NCBI RefSeq assembly: GCF_001598295.1
Contig: NZ_BCYR01000018.1
Location: forward strand, 16,321 to 80,320
Reading direction: 5' to 3'
DNA from: Klebsiella ornithinolytica NBRC 105727 = ATCC 31898
Lineage (GTDB): Bacteria > Pseudomonadota > Gammaproteobacteria > Enterobacterales > Enterobacteriaceae
DNA length: 64,000 nt
The position numbers and the translations under genes were made by a program. This document shows, piece by piece, positions 18,265-27,402 of the stretch. The number at the start of each line of letters is the position of its first letter. Position 1 is the first letter of the stretch. The notes below the pieces were generated by a model, which was given only the letters and a program-made list of their open reading frames with translations, did no database searches and was not told the DNA's origin.

Positions 18265-18744
18265 ATGGATTCACTGGTCGTTCCGGGTCTGGATACGCTA
18301 CGTCACTGGCTCGATGAGTTAGGCATCAACTTCTTTGAGTGTGATTCCTGCCAGGCCTTGCATCTGCCGCATATGCAGAATTTCGACGGCATTTTTGATG
18401 CGAAGCTCGATCTGGTGGATAACGTCGTGCTCTTTTCTGCTCTGGCGGAAGTGAAGCCTTCGGCGCTGCTCGGGCTTTCCGCAGATCTTTCGGCAATTAA
18501 CGCCAGTTCGTTGACCGTCAAAGCCTTCCTCGATATTCAGGATGACAATCTGCCTAAACTGGTGGTGTGTCAGGCGCTATCCGTTGGCGTCGGCATTACC
18601 GTCGAACAGTTTGGCTGGTTCTTCCGTCAGAGCGAAGAGCAGATCTCTATGGTTATCCTCGAAGCAGCCGCCAACCAGGTACTCTATAAAGCCGAAGAAG
18701 AAGAGTACGTCGCTGAAGATATTCAGCACCATTTTCTTCACTAA
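18265..18744 (+). CDS. ybjN: YbjN family protein
   Basis: A 159-residue cytoplasmic protein matching E. coli YbjN, which has a type III secretion chaperone-like fold and affects motility, biofilm and stress responses when altered. Conserved blocks are FFECDSCQALHLPHMQNFDG near 23-42 and DDNLPKLVV near 94-102. It follows rimK and ends the nfsA-group run. The C-terminal tail is acidic and divergent from K-12. Confidence 0.9.
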   Translation: MDSLVVPGLDTLRHWLDELGINFFECDSCQALHLPHMQNFDGIFDAKLDLVDNVVLFSALAEVKPSALLGLSADLSAINASSLTVKAFLDIQDDNLPKLVVCQALSVGVGITVEQFGWFFRQSEEQISMVILEAAANQVLYKAEEEEYVAEDIQHHFLH

Positions 18745-18760
18745 GCCTGTCGATGAATAG

Positions 18761-18785
18761 CGCAGCCACTGCCATAGCGGCTGCG
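18761..18785 (+). terminator. Hairpin downstream of ybjN
   Basis: A 7-bp stem (CGCAGCC / GGCTGCG) with an 11-nt loop, 16 nt after the ybjN stop. No strong T-run follows. Confidence 0.5.
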
Positions 18786-19092
18786 TATTACGTGCTTTTA
18801 TTCTGCATTTAACCTTCCCTTAAAGAATTTTTCACCGCCATTCAGCCGCTTTTGGCTTATCACGTAGACCGTTACTGCATAAAAAATTGATAAAAGGCGT
18901 TATTTTACCTGGGCTATAGCCTCTTATTCTGGCTACAGTTATTCTGACGATGCTTCCAGTTGCGGGCAACCATTCCGGGAGAGGTCCTCTCTCCTTTTCT
19001 TAGGCAATGAGAAAATATGCATGATTATTGCATGCAGACAAGTGCGTATATTAAGCCCGCTTGTTAGCGGGCATTGAGAAGGAAAAAGAGAT
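18786..19092. other. potF upstream region and leader hairpin
   Basis: The 307-bp promoter region of the putrescine operon. At 19055-19072 a 6-bp stem (GCCCGC / GCGGGC, loop TTGTTA) lies 20 nt before the potF ATG, so it would be in the mRNA leader. I could not find a convincing sigma-54 or sigma-70 promoter by eye. Confidence 0.45.
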
Positions 19093-20205
19093 ATGACCGC
19101 CTTTGGTAAAAAATGGTTAACAGGTCTGGTTACGGGTGCGTTGATGGCCGTCTCTGCCGGTTCACTCGCCGCTGAACAAAAAACCCTGCATGTTTATAAC
19201 TGGTCTGATTATATTGCGCCGGATACGGTGGCAAATTTTGAAAAAGAGACCGGCATTAAAGTGGTGTACGACGTTTTTGATTCCAACGAAGTGCTGGAAG
19301 GCAAATTAATGGCGGGCAGCACCGGCTTTGACCTGGTGGTCCCGTCCGCCAGCTTTCTTGAACGTCAGCTGGCGGCAGGAGTCTTCCAGCCGCTGGACAA
19401 GAGCAAGCTGCCAAACTGGAAGAATCTTGACCCGGAAGTCCTCAAGCTGGTCGCCAAACACGACCCGGATAACAAGTACGCGATGCCGTATCTGTGGGCG
19501 ACCACCGGCATTGGCTATAACGTCGATAAAGTGAAAGCCGTACTCGGTAAAGATGCGCCGCTGAATAGCTGGGATCTGGTGCTTAAGCCGGAGAACCTTG
19601 AAAAACTGAAAAGCTGCGGCGTCTCCTTCCTCGATGCACCGGAAGAGATTTTTGCCACCGTCCTGAACTATCTGGGCAAAGATCCGAACAGCACAAAAGC
19701 CGATGATTACACCGGTCCGGCGACCGACCTGCTGCTGAAACTGCGGCCGAATATCCGCTACTTCCACTCCTCGCAATATATTAACGACCTTGCTAACGGC
19801 GATATCTGCGTCGCCATCGGCTGGGCTGGCGACGTCTGGCAGGCGGCGAACCGGGCAAAAGAAGCCAAGAACGGTGTGAACGTCTCCTACTTCATTCCAA
19901 AAGAGGGGGCGCTGGCGTTCTTTGATGTCTTCGCGATGCCGGCGGATGCGAAAAACAAAGATGAGGCTTATCAGTTCCTTAACTATCTGATGCGCCCGGA
20001 AGTGATCGCCAAAATCAGCGATCAGGTGTACTACGCTAACGGCAACAAAGCCTCCACGCCGCTGGTGAGCGAAACCATCCGTAATAACCCGGCTATCTAC
20101 CCGCCGGCCGATGTGTTCGCCAAACTGTTCACCCTGAAGGTGCAGGATCCGAAAATCGACCGCGTACGCACGCGTGCGTGGACGAAAGTCAAAAGCGGGA
20201 AATAA
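19093..20205 (+). CDS. potF: Putrescine-binding periplasmic protein PotF
   Basis: A 370-residue solute-binding protein of the PotFGHI putrescine importer. A signal peptide runs to about residue 26 (SLAAEQ). The mature N-terminus shows LHVYNWSDYI, where W37-S38-D39 contribute to polyamine binding, and SSQYINDLANG and GWAGDVWQA near 233-255 complete the site. It has the same length as in E. coli. It is separated from potG by 187 bp of strongly structured sequence, which may allow higher expression of the binding protein than of the permease. Confidence 0.96.
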   Translation: MTAFGKKWLTGLVTGALMAVSAGSLAAEQKTLHVYNWSDYIAPDTVANFEKETGIKVVYDVFDSNEVLEGKLMAGSTGFDLVVPSASFLERQLAAGVFQPLDKSKLPNWKNLDPEVLKLVAKHDPDNKYAMPYLWATTGIGYNVDKVKAVLGKDAPLNSWDLVLKPENLEKLKSCGVSFLDAPEEIFATVLNYLGKDPNSTKADDYTGPATDLLLKLRPNIRYFHSSQYINDLANGDICVAIGWAGDVWQAANRAKEAKNGVNVSYFIPKEGALAFFDVFAMPADAKNKDEAYQFLNYLMRPEVIAKISDQVYYANGNKASTPLVSETIRNNPAIYPPADVFAKLFTLKVQDPKIDRVRTRAWTKVKSGK

Positions 20206-20213
20206 AACCTGAT

Positions 20214-20362
20214 GGCCCGGTTCACCGGGCCTGAAAAGGTCTGACCCGGCCGGGTGGATGCTCCACGCGGCCGGGCAACAAACGGATTAAAGTGCAGCGA
20301 AAACATGCACCAGGATGGTGCACCTGCACTGTAAAGTTCAATGTATGGCAACCGGGCCATAC
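20214..20362 (+). repeat. Four consecutive hairpins in the potF-potG spacer
   Basis: Four inverted repeats follow the potF stop. (1) 20214-20231: GGCCCGG / CCGGGCC, 4-nt loop. (2) 20245-20275: CCCGGCC / GGCCGGG enclosing GTGGA / TCCAC. (3) 20291-20330: AGTGCAG / CTGCACT enclosing TGCACC / GGTGCA. (4) 20343-20362: GTATGGC / GCCATAC, with six Ts about 8 nt later. Hairpin 4 with its T-run could be a leaky terminator. Confidence 0.7.
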
Positions 20363-20392
20363 GGTGGTAGTTTTTTGCCGGAGAGCACCTGA

Positions 20393-21526
20393 GTGAACGA
20401 CGCAATTCCCCGCCCACAAGCGAAAACCCCCAAAGCGCTGACCCCGCTGCTGGAAATCCGTAATCTGACGAAGTCTTTCGACGGGCAGCACGCCGTCGAT
20501 GACGTCAACCTCACGATTTATAAAGGTGAAATCTTCGCACTGCTGGGCGCATCCGGCTGCGGCAAATCGACGCTGCTGCGTATGCTGGCCGGCTTTGAGG
20601 AGCCGACGGCCGGGCAAATTATGCTCGATGGCGTTGACCTGTCGCGCGTACCGCCCTATCAGCGGCCGATCAATATGATGTTCCAGTCCTACGCGCTGTT
20701 CCCCCATATGACGGTGGAGCAGAACATTGCCTTTGGGCTGAAGCAGGACAAGCTGCCGAAAGCCGAAATCGCCAGCCGGGTGCAGGAGATGCTGGCGCTG
20801 GTGCATATGCAGGAGTTCGCCAAACGTAAACCGCATCAGCTTTCCGGCGGTCAGCGTCAGCGCGTGGCGCTGGCCCGTAGCCTGGCGAAACGACCAAAAC
20901 TGCTGCTGTTGGATGAGCCGATGGGCGCGCTGGATAAAAAGCTCCGTGACCGCATGCAGCTGGAAGTGGTGGATATCCTCGAACGCGTGGGGGCCACCTG
21001 CGTCATGGTGACCCACGATCAGGAAGAGGCGATGACCATGGCGGGACGTATCGCCATTATGAACCGCGGGAAGTTCGTGCAAATCGGCGAGCCGGAGGAG
21101 ATCTACGAGCATCCGACAACCCGCTACAGTGCGGAATTTATCGGCTCGGTCAACGTGTTTGAAGGGGTGGTAAAAGATCGTCTGGAAGATGGTCTGGTGC
21201 TGAGCTCGCCGGGGCTGACGCACCCGCTGAAAGTCGATCCTGATGCGTCCGTTATCGATAATGTGCCGGTGTGGGTCGCTCTGCGCCCGGAAAAAATCAT
21301 GCTCTGCGATGAGCCGCCGGCGGATGGCTACAACTTTGCGGTAGGAGAGGTGATCTATATCGCCTATCTCGGCGATCTGTCTATCTACCACGTACGCCTC
21401 AAAAGCGGGCAGATGATCAGCGCCCAGCTGCAGAACGAACATCGTCATCGTAAAGGTACGCCAACCTGGGGTGATGAAGTGCGTTTGTGCTGGGATGCCG
21501 ACAGCTGCGTTGTTCTGACGGTGTAA
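20393..21526 (+). CDS. potG: Putrescine ABC transporter ATPase PotG
   Basis: A 377-residue ATP-binding subunit on the inner face of the membrane. Walker A is GASGCGKST at 52-60, followed by the signature LSGGQRQRV, Walker B LLLLDEPMGALD and the TOBE domain in the last 90 residues. It starts with GTG at 20393, giving the same N-terminus and length as E. coli. It lies 10 bp before potH, and the spacer contains AAGGAG, the potH ribosome binding site. Confidence 0.96.
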   Translation: MNDAIPRPQAKTPKALTPLLEIRNLTKSFDGQHAVDDVNLTIYKGEIFALLGASGCGKSTLLRMLAGFEEPTAGQIMLDGVDLSRVPPYQRPINMMFQSYALFPHMTVEQNIAFGLKQDKLPKAEIASRVQEMLALVHMQEFAKRKPHQLSGGQRQRVALARSLAKRPKLLLLDEPMGALDKKLRDRMQLEVVDILERVGATCVMVTHDQEEAMTMAGRIAIMNRGKFVQIGEPEEIYEHPTTRYSAEFIGSVNVFEGVVKDRLEDGLVLSSPGLTHPLKVDPDASVIDNVPVWVALRPEKIMLCDEPPADGYNFAVGEVIYIAYLGDLSIYHVRLKSGQMISAQLQNEHRHRKGTPTWGDEVRLCWDADSCVVLTV

Positions 21527-21536
21527 GGAGAGGGCG

Positions 21537-22490
21537 ATGAGTGTATTACAACCACCGGCCGGGGTGAAGAAAACGGGCGGTTTTGCCCAATGGCTCACGC
21601 GGTTGCAGATGGCGCATGGGCGCAAGCTGGTGATTGCGCTGCCCTATCTGTGGCTGATCCTGCTGTTTCTGCTGCCGTTCCTGATCGTCTTTAAAATCAG
21701 CCTGGCGGAGATGGCGAGGGCGATCCCGCCCTACACCGATCTGTGGGAGTGGGCGGACGGCCAGCTCACGCTGACGCTGAACCTCGGCAACTTCCTGCAG
21801 CTGACCGACGATCCGCTCTATTTCGAAGCCTATCTGCAGTCGCTGCAGGTGGCGGGGATTTCGACGTTCTGCTGTCTGCTGCTGGGCTATCCGCTGGCAT
21901 GGGCGGTGGCGCACAGCAAACCGTCCACGCGAAATATTCTGCTGCTGCTGGTGATCCTGCCATCGTGGACCTCATTCCTGATCCGCGTTTATGCGTGGAT
22001 GGGGCTGCTGAAAAGCAACGGCGTGTTGAATAACTTCCTGCTGTGGCTGGGGGTCATCGACCAGCCGCTGGAGATCCTGCATACCAACCTGGCGGTCTAT
22101 ATCGGCATTGTTTACGCCTATCTGCCGTTTATGGTGCTGCCCATTTATACCGCGCTGACGCGGATCGACTACTCGCTGGTGGAAGCGTCGCTGGATCTGG
22201 GCGCCCGGCCGCTGAAAACCTTCTTCCAGGTGATCGTCCCGTTGACCAAAGGCGGGATTATCGCCGGTTCGATGCTGGTTTTTATCCCGGCGGTTGGGGA
22301 GTTCGTGATCCCGGAACTGCTGGGCGGTCCGGACAGTATTATGATCGGGCGGGTCCTGTGGCAGGAGTTCTTTAATAACCGCGACTGGCCGGTCGCCTCG
22401 GCGGTGGCCATCGTGATGCTGCTCCTGCTGATCGTGCCGATTATGTGGTTCCACAAACATCAGCAAAAACAGATGGGGGATCATGGATGA
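21537..22490 (+). CDS. potH: Putrescine ABC transporter permease PotH
   Basis: A 317-residue permease with six membrane helices. The EAA loop that contacts PotG is near 219-238 (VEASLDLGARPLKTFFQVIVP). It dimerises with PotI to form the channel. The stop overlaps the potI start by 4 nt (ATGA), so translation is coupled. Confidence 0.95.
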   Translation: MSVLQPPAGVKKTGGFAQWLTRLQMAHGRKLVIALPYLWLILLFLLPFLIVFKISLAEMARAIPPYTDLWEWADGQLTLTLNLGNFLQLTDDPLYFEAYLQSLQVAGISTFCCLLLGYPLAWAVAHSKPSTRNILLLLVILPSWTSFLIRVYAWMGLLKSNGVLNNFLLWLGVIDQPLEILHTNLAVYIGIVYAYLPFMVLPIYTALTRIDYSLVEASLDLGARPLKTFFQVIVPLTKGGIIAGSMLVFIPAVGEFVIPELLGGPDSIMIGRVLWQEFFNNRDWPVASAVAIVMLLLLIVPIMWFHKHQQKQMGDHG

Positions 22491-23332
22491 ACGATTTGCC
22501 GGTAGTCCGTTCGCCGTGGCGAATTTTAATCCTCGTACTCGGCTTTACCTTTTTATATGCACCGATGCTAATGCTGGTGATTTACTCATTCAACAGCTCG
22601 AAGCTGGTGACGGTGTGGGCGGGGTGGTCGACGCGCTGGTACAGCGAATTGTTCCATGATGATGCGATGATGAGCGCCGTCGGGCTGAGTCTGACCATCG
22701 CGACCTGTGCGGCGACGGCGGCGGCGATTCTGGGGACGATTGCCGCGGTCGTGATGGTGCGCTTTGGTCGCTTTCGGGGATCAAACGGCTTTGCCTTTAT
22801 GATTACGGCGCCGCTGGTGATGCCGGATGTCATTACCGGGCTGTCGCTGCTGCTGCTGTTTGTGGCGCTCGGGCATGCCATCGGCTGGCCGTCGGATCGC
22901 GGCATGTTGACCATCTGGCTGGCGCACGTGACCTTCTGTACCGCCTACGTGGCGGTGGTGATCTCGTCGCGGCTGCGTGAACTGGACCACTCGATTGAGG
23001 AGGCGGCGATGGATTTAGGCGCGCCGCCGCTGAAGGTCTTTTTCATCATTACGCTGCCGATGATCATGCCGGCGGTTATCTCCGGCTGGCTGCTGGCGTT
23101 TACCTTATCGCTGGACGATCTGGTCATCGCCAGCTTTGTTTCCGGCCCGGGCGCCACCACCTTGCCGATGCTGGTCTTCTCCAGCGTGCGTATGGGGGTG
23201 AACCCGGAAATCAACGCCCTGGCAACCTTAATCCTCGGCGTAGTCGGCATTGTTGGTTTTATCGCCTGGTATTTGATGGCGCGCGCAGAAAAGCAGCGGG
23301 TGCGCGATATCCAGCGTGCAAGACGGAGCTGA
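22487..23332 (+). CDS. potI: Putrescine ABC transporter permease PotI
   Basis: A 281-residue permease, the partner of PotH. The start at 22487 overlaps the potH stop and gives the E. coli N-terminus (MNDLPVVRSPW). The EAA loop is EEAAMDLGAPPLKVFF near 167-182. Six transmembrane helices are visible. It is the last gene of potFGHI. Confidence 0.95.
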   Translation: MNDLPVVRSPWRILILVLGFTFLYAPMLMLVIYSFNSSKLVTVWAGWSTRWYSELFHDDAMMSAVGLSLTIATCAATAAAILGTIAAVVMVRFGRFRGSNGFAFMITAPLVMPDVITGLSLLLLFVALGHAIGWPSDRGMLTIWLAHVTFCTAYVAVVISSRLRELDHSIEEAAMDLGAPPLKVFFIITLPMIMPAVISGWLLAFTLSLDDLVIASFVSGPGATTLPMLVFSSVRMGVNPEINALATLILGVVGIVGFIAWYLMARAEKQRVRDIQRARRS

Positions 23333-23407
23333 AGCCCCTAAAATCTACGGTAAAACTGGTATCGGCGTCGCGATAGTGCGACGCCGTTTTCATGGAAGAC
23401 GTTTCCG

Positions 23408-23881
23408 TTGGGACTGTTTACAAAAACTCGTTCATCTCATGCGCGTCTTAACGTCCCTGCAGTGGTGCAGGTGGCGGCGTTCGCCATTATTTTGATTCGT
23501 GCCGTGGATCTGCTGATGATCCTGAATCAGCTGGGTATCGGTGGGATAGAGGCGTTTATTCAGCGTAGCGTGCAGACATGGACCTTGACGCTGGTGTTTC
23601 TCTCCAGCCTGTTGCTGGTCTTTATTGAGATCTGGTGCGCATTTTCACTGGTAAAAGGGCGTAATCTGGCGCGCTGGATCTTTCTCCTGACGCAAATTAC
23701 CGTCACCGCTTATCTCTGGGCGGCCTCGCTGGGGTACGGCTACCCGGAGCTGTTCAGTATTGCCGGCGAGTCAAAACGTGAAATTCTGCGTTCTCTGGTG
23801 ATGCAAAAACTGCCCGATTTGCTGGTGCTGGCGCTGCTGTTTGTTCCGGCGTCGTGTCGACGGTTTTTCCGACTGCAATAA
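23408..23881 (+). CDS. ybjO: Inner-membrane protein YbjO
   Basis: A 157-residue membrane protein with four hydrophobic segments (about 17-40, 58-81, 88-108 and 128-150), matching E. coli YbjO from LNVPA onward. The only in-frame start consistent with homology is TTG at 23408, with GGAAGA about 9 nt upstream. An ATG at 23392, where the E. coli gene begins, is out of frame by one base. Function is unknown. Confidence 0.82.
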   Translation: MGLFTKTRSSHARLNVPAVVQVAAFAIILIRAVDLLMILNQLGIGGIEAFIQRSVQTWTLTLVFLSSLLLVFIEIWCAFSLVKGRNLARWIFLLTQITVTAYLWAASLGYGYPELFSIAGESKREILRSLVMQKLPDLLVLALLFVPASCRRFFRLQ

Positions 23882-23923
23882 CGGTGATACAATCCCCGCC
23901 CCTGATTTCTGGAAGGTCTTTTT

Positions 23924-25054
23924 ATGCACTGCGCACTCTATGACGCGGGCCGCTGTCGCTCCTGTCAGTGGCTGGAACGGCCGTTAACACAACAGCTCGC
24001 CAGTAAAATGGCCGATCTCAGAACGCTGTTGGCGGACAGCCCGGTGGCGACATGGTTTGAGCCGGTTTCCGGCCCGGAAGCCGGTTTTCGCAACAAAGCT
24101 AAAATGGTGGTCAGCGGCAGCGTTGAACGTCCGCTGCTGGGGATGCTGCACCGCGATGGCAGCCCGGAAGACCTGACCGACTGTCCGCTCTATCCGGCCA
24201 GTTTTGCAGCGGTATTTGCCGTGCTGAAACCGTTTATCGCCCGCGCCGGATTAACGCCCTATAACGTTGCCCGCAGGCGCGGCGAGCTGAAGTATCTGCT
24301 GTTAACGGAAAGCCAGCTGGATGGCGGCATGATGCTGCGTTTTGTGCTGCGTTCCCCGACGAAACTTGCGCAGCTCCGCGCCGCGCTGCCGTGGCTGCAG
24401 GCGCAGCTGCCGCAGTTGAAGGTGATTACCGCCAATATTCAGCCGGTGCATATGGCCATTATGGAAGGCGAAGAGGAGATTCTCCTCAGCGAGCAGGCGG
24501 CGCTGGCGGAAAACTTTAACGGCGTACCGCTGTGGATCCGCCCGCAGAGCTTCTTTCAAACGAATCCTGCCGTTGCCGGCCAGCTGTATGCGACCGCCCG
24601 CGATTGGGTACGCCAGCTGCCGGTCAATCATATGTGGGACCTGTTCTGCGGAGTGGGGGGCTTTGGCCTGCACTGCGCCACGCCGGAAATGCGCCTGACC
24701 GGGATTGAGATTGCGCCGGAGGCGATCGCCAGCGCGAAGCAGTCTGCCGCCGAACTGGGCCTGACCAACCTTCATTTTCAGGCGCTGGACTCGACGCAGT
24801 TTGCCACCGCTGAGGGCGAGATTCCTGACCTGGTGCTGGTCAACCCGCCGCGCCGTGGGATCGGCCGCGAGCTGTGCGACTATTTATGCCGTATGGCGCC
24901 GCCCTTTATTATCTACTCCAGCTGTAACGCGCAGACGATGGCGAAAGATATCGCGCGGCTGCCGGGCTATCGGGTTGAGCGGGTGCAGCTGTTTGATATG
25001 TTCCCCCACACCGCCCACTACGAAGTGCTGACGCTGCTGGTTCGCGAAGTTTAA
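23924..25054 (+). CDS. rlmC: 23S rRNA (uracil-C5)-methyltransferase RlmC
   Basis: A 376-residue SAM-dependent enzyme that makes m5U747 in 23S rRNA. C3, C11, C14 and C87 are the expected [4Fe-4S] ligands. The SAM-binding motif is [13 protein letters not shown] near 238-250, and the catalytic cysteine lies in the YSSCNAQ motif near 330-336. It follows ybjO as in K-12. The downstream neighbour differs: a two-component system replaces the direct junction to artJ. Confidence 0.95.
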   Translation: MHCALYDAGRCRSCQWLERPLTQQLASKMADLRTLLADSPVATWFEPVSGPEAGFRNKAKMVVSGSVERPLLGMLHRDGSPEDLTDCPLYPASFAAVFAVLKPFIARAGLTPYNVARRRGELKYLLLTESQLDGGMMLRFVLRSPTKLAQLRAALPWLQAQLPQLKVITANIQPVHMAIMEGEEEILLSEQAALAENFNGVPLWIRPQSFFQTNPAVAGQLYATARDWVRQLPVNHMWDLFCGVGGFGLHCATPEMRLTGIEIAPEAIASAKQSAAELGLTNLHFQALDSTQFATAEGEIPDLVLVNPPRRGIGRELCDYLCRMAPPFIIYSSCNAQTMAKDIARLPGYRVERVQLFDMFPHTAHYEVLTLLVREV

Positions 25055-25132
25055 ACAAAATGTGAACTCTTCTGCCGGCGTAAATCGGGTAAGCTTGGCT
25101 AATAACGGCGTGAAATGAGCGGAGCACTACCC

Positions 25133-25849
25133 ATGGCAAAGAAAATCCTGTTGGTCGAAGATGACGACGATATTGCCGCGTTGCTGCGTTTAAATCTGCA
25201 GGATGAGGGATATCAGATTGTGCATGAAGCGGACGGCGCCCAGGCGCTGGTGCAGCTGGAAAAGGGCGGCTGGGATGCGGCGATTCTTGACCTGATGCTG
25301 CCCAACGTCGATGGGCTGGAGATTTGCCGGCGCATTCGCCAGATGACCCGCTATCTGCCGGTGATTATTATCAGCGCCCGCTCCAGCGAGACGCACCGCG
25401 TGCTGGGACTGGAGATGGGGGCGGACGACTACCTGGCCAAACCGTTTTCGGTTATTGAACTGGTCGCGCGAGTCAAAGCGCTGTTTCGTCGCCAGGAGGC
25501 GATGGGGCTTAATTTGCTGATGGATTCCGGGCGTATCGATTGCCACGGCCTGAGCATCGACCCGCTTTCGCGCGAAATCAGACTGCACGGTGAGCCGGTG
25601 GATTTAACGCCGCGCGAATTTGATCTGCTGTACTACTTTGCCCGCCATCCCGGCGAGGTCTTTTCTCGTCTGGCTCTGCTTGACCGCGTCTGGGGCTACC
25701 AGCATGAAGGCTATGAGCATACGGTCAATACGCATATCAACCGTCTGCGCAGTAAAATCGAACGCGACCCGGCGGAGCCGGAAATCATTCTGACGGTCTG
25801 GGGCAAGGGCTATAAATTCGCGCCTGCGCGTCAAGGAGCGGGGCAATGA
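25133..25849 (+). CDS. OmpR-family response regulator
   Basis: A 238-residue response regulator. The receiver domain (1-115) has the acidic pocket E9-D10-D11, phospho-acceptor D53 and a conserved lysine in LAKPFS near 102-107. The C-terminal winged helix (about 135-233) includes LTPREFDLL, VWGY and the RxKI recognition region. The start at 25133 (MAKKILLVED) is preferred to an upstream in-frame ATG. It overlaps the kinase by 4 nt (ATGA). This pair has no counterpart between rlmC and artJ in K-12, and I do not recognise a named system. Targets are unknown. Confidence 0.85.
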   Translation: MAKKILLVEDDDDIAALLRLNLQDEGYQIVHEADGAQALVQLEKGGWDAAILDLMLPNVDGLEICRRIRQMTRYLPVIIISARSSETHRVLGLEMGADDYLAKPFSVIELVARVKALFRRQEAMGLNLLMDSGRIDCHGLSIDPLSREIRLHGEPVDLTPREFDLLYYFARHPGEVFSRLALLDRVWGYQHEGYEHTVNTHINRLRSKIERDPAEPEIILTVWGKGYKFAPARQGAGQ

Positions 25850-27324
25850 TGCGCCGGTTAAGCCTGAGCCAGCGCCTGGCGCTGGTGTTTACTTCGCTGC
25901 TGCTGCTTTGCGCGGCGGCGGTCTGTGCGGTTCAGCTGTACAGCAGCGCGCAATACGGTAATGCGATGGTCCAACGTCTTTCGGTCGGGCTGGCGCAGCA
26001 GATTGTTGCCCGTGAACCGCTGCTCGATGCGCAGGGCCAGGTCAATCGCGAGGCGCTGAAACCGCTTTTCGATCGGCTGATGGTCTTCAACCCCAGCGTC
26101 GAACTCTATCTGGTCTCTCCTGACGGCGAGCTGCTGGCCGATGCTGCGCCGCCGGGCCATATCAAACGCCAGCGCGTTGACATCGTGCCGATACAGACGT
26201 TTCTCTCCGGCGGCACCTGGCCGGTGTACGGTGACGATCCGCGTAGCCAGGATCAGCGCAAGGTCTTCAGCGTGGCGCCGTTGAATGTCGACGGCCAGCT
26301 GCGCGGCTATCTCTATATTATCCTGCAAGGGGAAACCTTTAATGAGCTGGCGGCCAGCGCCTGGCAGAAGACGCTGGGTAGTCTGCTGATCTGGACGCTG
26401 CTGCTGGTGGCCCTGTTTGGTCTGCTCGCCGGCGGCCTTGCCTGGTATTGGGTGACGCGCCCGGTACGTCAGCTGACCGCACAGGTGGGGATCCCCGGAG
26501 AAGACAGCATCGGGGCGATTAAACTGCTGGCGGCGCAAGCGCCGGAGCCGCATCCCGGTAATGAAGTGGCGATCCTGCATAACCGGTTTATCGACCTGGC
26601 CCGGCAGATCGCCGGACAGTGGGATCGACTGGCCGACAGCGATCGTCAGCGGCGTGAATTTATCGCCAATATTTCTCACGATCTGCGGACTCCGCTGACT
26701 TCGCTGCTGGGTTATCTGGAGACGCTGACGTTGAAAGCCGATCGGCTGAGCGTGGAAGAGAGCAAGCGCTACCTCAATATTGCGCTGCGCCAGGGGAATA
26801 AAGTCCGCTCTCTTTCTCAGCAGCTGTTTGAGCTGGCGCGCCTCGAACATGGCGGGATCAAGCTGCAGCCGGAGAAATTTGTGCTGGCGGAGCTGGTCCA
26901 GGACGTGGCGCAGAAGTTCGATCTGGCGATTGCCACCCGCCACATCCGATTACAGCTCTCGCTGGCCGGGGGATTGCCGCCGGTGGTGGCGGATTTATCG
27001 ATGATGGAGCGGGTGTTGACCAATTTACTGGATAACGCGATTCGCCACACGCCGGATGGCGGCAGTATCAGCCTGACGGCCCGTCAGCAGGGGGCGGAGA
27101 TGGTGGTTGAGGTAGCCGATAGCGGTCCCGGAGTTGCCGGCGAGCTGCGGGCGACATTGTTTGAACGGCCTTCAGTGCTTGAACCCGGTCAGAGCCCGGA
27201 ATCACGGGGCGGGTTGGGGCTGATGATTGTGCGGCGAATGCTGCAGCTGCACGGCGGTGATATTCACCTGGTCGATGTGCCGGCAGGGGCCAGCTTCCGC
27301 TTTACCCTGCCGTTGCGTTCGTAG
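25846..27324 (+). CDS. Membrane sensor histidine kinase
   Basis: A 492-residue EnvZ/BaeS-type kinase. TM1 is at about 12-31, an extracytoplasmic sensor domain of about 145 residues (32-178) follows, and TM2 is at about 179-200. A HAMP-like linker leads to HisKA with H278 in SHDLRTPLTSLLGYLE, then the ATPase domain with N-box NLLDNAIRH (393-401), DSGPGV (425-430) and GGLGLMIV (455-462). It is coupled to the response regulator by ATGA. The sensor domain has no cysteine pair or obvious metal-binding cluster, so the signal is unclear. Downstream is artJ on the opposite strand. Confidence 0.85.
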   Translation: MMRRLSLSQRLALVFTSLLLLCAAAVCAVQLYSSAQYGNAMVQRLSVGLAQQIVAREPLLDAQGQVNREALKPLFDRLMVFNPSVELYLVSPDGELLADAAPPGHIKRQRVDIVPIQTFLSGGTWPVYGDDPRSQDQRKVFSVAPLNVDGQLRGYLYIILQGETFNELAASAWQKTLGSLLIWTLLLVALFGLLAGGLAWYWVTRPVRQLTAQVGIPGEDSIGAIKLLAAQAPEPHPGNEVAILHNRFIDLARQIAGQWDRLADSDRQRREFIANISHDLRTPLTSLLGYLETLTLKADRLSVEESKRYLNIALRQGNKVRSLSQQLFELARLEHGGIKLQPEKFVLAELVQDVAQKFDLAIATRHIRLQLSLAGGLPPVVADLSMMERVLTNLLDNAIRHTPDGGSISLTARQQGAEMVVEVADSGPGVAGELRATLFERPSVLEPGQSPESRGGLGLMIVRRMLQLHGGDIHLVDVPAGASFRFTLPLRS

Positions 27325-27402
27325 CGATAGCTCCCCGGTCAGGCTGTGCTGGCCGGGAAGCCGCCCGGGCAAGGTATTTCCGCACCGCGGGTCAGCAGAA
27401 AA

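Noticed and set aside
20222..21625. 467-codon minus-strand frame opposite potG
   Set aside because: PotG on the plus strand is complete and conserved; the antisense frame has a random-looking, His/Gln-rich composition.
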